Positions 5,542 through 6,669 of a stretch of DNA of 6,669 nt are shown in pieces. Origin of the DNA: Fidelibacterota bacterium (lineage in GTDB: Bacteria; Fidelibacterota; UBA2242); assembly GCA_003645845.1 (NCBI GenBank), contig QNCV01000149.1:1-6669 (forward strand), given 5' to 3'. The translations under genes were made by a program, and so were the position numbers. Position 1 is the first letter of the stretch. Every line of letters begins with the position of its first letter. A model generated the notes under the pieces. It saw nothing but the letters and a program-made list of their open reading frames with translations, was not told the origin of the DNA and ran no database searches.

Positions 5542-6669
5542 TTATGATTTCTGGAGCTTCTTCAGCAGCTTTTCAGCCTTTTTGGCACTCTTGGAATCGG
5601 GATAATTAGTGATAATGATATCCAGAGTTTCGATGGTTTTATCATGATCATCCAGTTTACTGTTGTAGATATCAACACATTTGTCCAGTGCATTCAGAAC
5701 GTTCTCTGCGTCGGGATATTTTTCATACAATGCCATGTATTGGGTAATTGCGGCCTCAAACTGTTTGTGTTCCCGATAAAGATTTCCGGCAGCCATAAGC
5801 GCCTTGTGAGCAGCAGGGGTTCCCGGAAAACGCTCGTCAACCTGCAGATAACTGTTGACCGCATCCTGGATTAAATTCATCTCGTCTGCCAAAATAAGCG
5901 CTTTTCGCATGGATGCTGAAATGCTGAGATCGGTTTTTCCCGCTTCGAAAAAGAGGTCTGCGGCAATCTGATACTCTGCGACGGCCTTTTCCCAGTTTTT
6001 CCGCTCTCTGTCGGCAATCTTGGCGATCCGATTATGGGCATAAGCCACCAGAGTATCCCCGGGAAATTGCTCAATAAAGCGGTAATAGGTCTCAATGGCA
6101 TTGTCGTATTCCTCAAAATCTGTTTCCTGAATGCCGGCTGTTCGATAGAGAGCCGTGGCCATCAGCGGACTTTCCGGATAGAATATCATCAGTCGATTAT
6201 AAGTGATAAACGCGCTCTGGGGACGTTGTTTATTTGAATACTGTTCAGCTAGCCAGAGACATACCTGGGGTGAATTATCAGATAGCGGAAACAGCTCAAG
6301 ATATTTGCGGGCCTCTCTGTTGAACCTGGATTTCAGAGCCGGATCGGGAAATTCTTTTAGCATCTCAATAAACTTAAAATAGCGGGTCTCGATGTCCGGG
6401 TAAGCCGGAGTCGTCTCTACGATTGTTTTAAGGAAGTCCGCATAATCCCTGTAGGTTTTTTCCGTTTGAAATATATTTGCCCGGATATTTTTGACGTCCT
6501 CAAACAGCTGGGATTCGGGATAAAGAAAAATAAATTTGATAATAGACAATTCCGCCTTGGCCCAACTATGTTCCCGAATATATATCTGAGTCAGGAAATC
6601 CTGGATGGAATCACAACGTGCTTCCGGGAAAAATCGGTCGATATATTTCTCCAGCTCGGCCACCTGAAA
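5542..6669 (-). CDS. Tetratricopeptide-repeat protein, C-terminal 375 residues (5' truncated by window)
   Basis: The frame is open to the right edge. The GTG at 6663 is probably internal, because a repeat is already under way there (ELEKYIDRFFPEA). The visible protein is a nearly continuous TPR solenoid. Each helix B ends in aromatic-Pro followed by a small or acidic residue: P15, P51, P108, P128, P165, P203, P282, P319 and P357, counting from the first visible residue. The spacing is mostly 36-38 residues, with one less regular stretch at about 55-128 and one repeat near 241 lacking the Pro. Good examples are EYDNAIETYYRFIEQFPGD and QFEAAITQYMALYEKYPDA. A Lys-rich tail (KKAEKLLKKLQKS) closes it. 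Such repeats occur in BamD/CpoB-like envelope proteins and in many large scaffold proteins. No enzymatic domain is visible and the N-terminus, where a signal peptide would be, is missing, so its location and partner are unknown. It ends 18 bp from the shared terminator. Confidence 0.85.
   Translation of the reverse strand, partial: FQVAELEKYIDRFFPEARCDSIQDFLTQIYIREHSWAKAELSIIKFIFLYPESQLFEDVKNIRANIFQTEKTYRDYADFLKTIVETTPAYPDIETRYFKFIEMLKEFPDPALKSRFNREARKYLELFPLSDNSPQVCLWLAEQYSNKQRPQSAFITYNRLMIFYPESPLMATALYRTAGIQETDFEEYDNAIETYYRFIEQFPGDTLVAYAHNRIAKIADRERKNWEKAVAEYQIAADLFFEAGKTDLSISASMRKALILADEMNLIQDAVNSYLQVDERFPGTPAAHKALMAAGNLYREHKQFEAAITQYMALYEKYPDAENVLNALDKCVDIYNSKLDDHDKTIETLDIIITNYPDSKSAKKAEKLLKKLQKS

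Noticed and set aside
6661..6663. GTG as the true start of the TPR gene
   Set aside because: The frame stays open to the window edge and the GTG falls inside an ongoing repeat, so the gene is most likely cut by the window.
1..6669. Defence, toxin-antitoxin, CRISPR or mobile-element system
   Set aside because: No such proteins, direct repeats or terminal inverted repeats are visible. The CPBP/Abi domain alone is not evidence of phage resistance.

Overview
The window is compact, single-copy bacterial DNA of moderate GC. It holds seven protein genes with almost no free space, and I see no rRNA, tRNA, CRISPR array, insertion sequence or long repeat. The Sec-exported thioredoxin-like protein, the TPR repeat protein and the MgtE/CPBP membrane proteins suggest a free-living bacterium, probably Gram-negative. 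I cannot name the phylum. An FCB-type or other deep-branching lineage is only a guess.

Left edge (1-1970): the C-terminal part of a flippase-like/LPG-synthase-type membrane protein runs rightward from off the window. It ends tail-to-tail with mgtE (Mg2+ channel/transporter) on the minus strand, and the two 3' ends overlap by 18 bp. Upstream of mgtE, 14 nt away on the same strand, is a CPBP-family intramembrane protease (1985-2839). A good sigma70-like promoter (2872-2900) lies just before it, so CPBP-mgtE looks like a two-gene transcription unit.

Middle (2936-4265): a TrmH/SpoU-family RNA 2'-O-methyltransferase is followed after one base by an exported TlpA-like thioredoxin, both on the minus strand. 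The ribosome-binding site of the second gene lies inside the last two codons of the first, so their translation is probably coupled.

Right (4266-6669): a 63-bp divergent spacer separates the methyltransferase from a rightward gene for an alpha/beta-hydrolase-fold protein. That protein appears to lack the usual Ser nucleophile and HG oxyanion motif. Its 3' end runs into a hairpin with T-tracts on both strands, a likely bidirectional terminator shared with a leftward TPR-repeat gene whose 5' end is off the window.

Overall this is mainly housekeeping or envelope-related chromosome rather than a mobile or defence island. No clear new multi-gene system is visible. The most unusual item is the alpha/beta-hydrolase-like protein with Asp at the nucleophile elbow.
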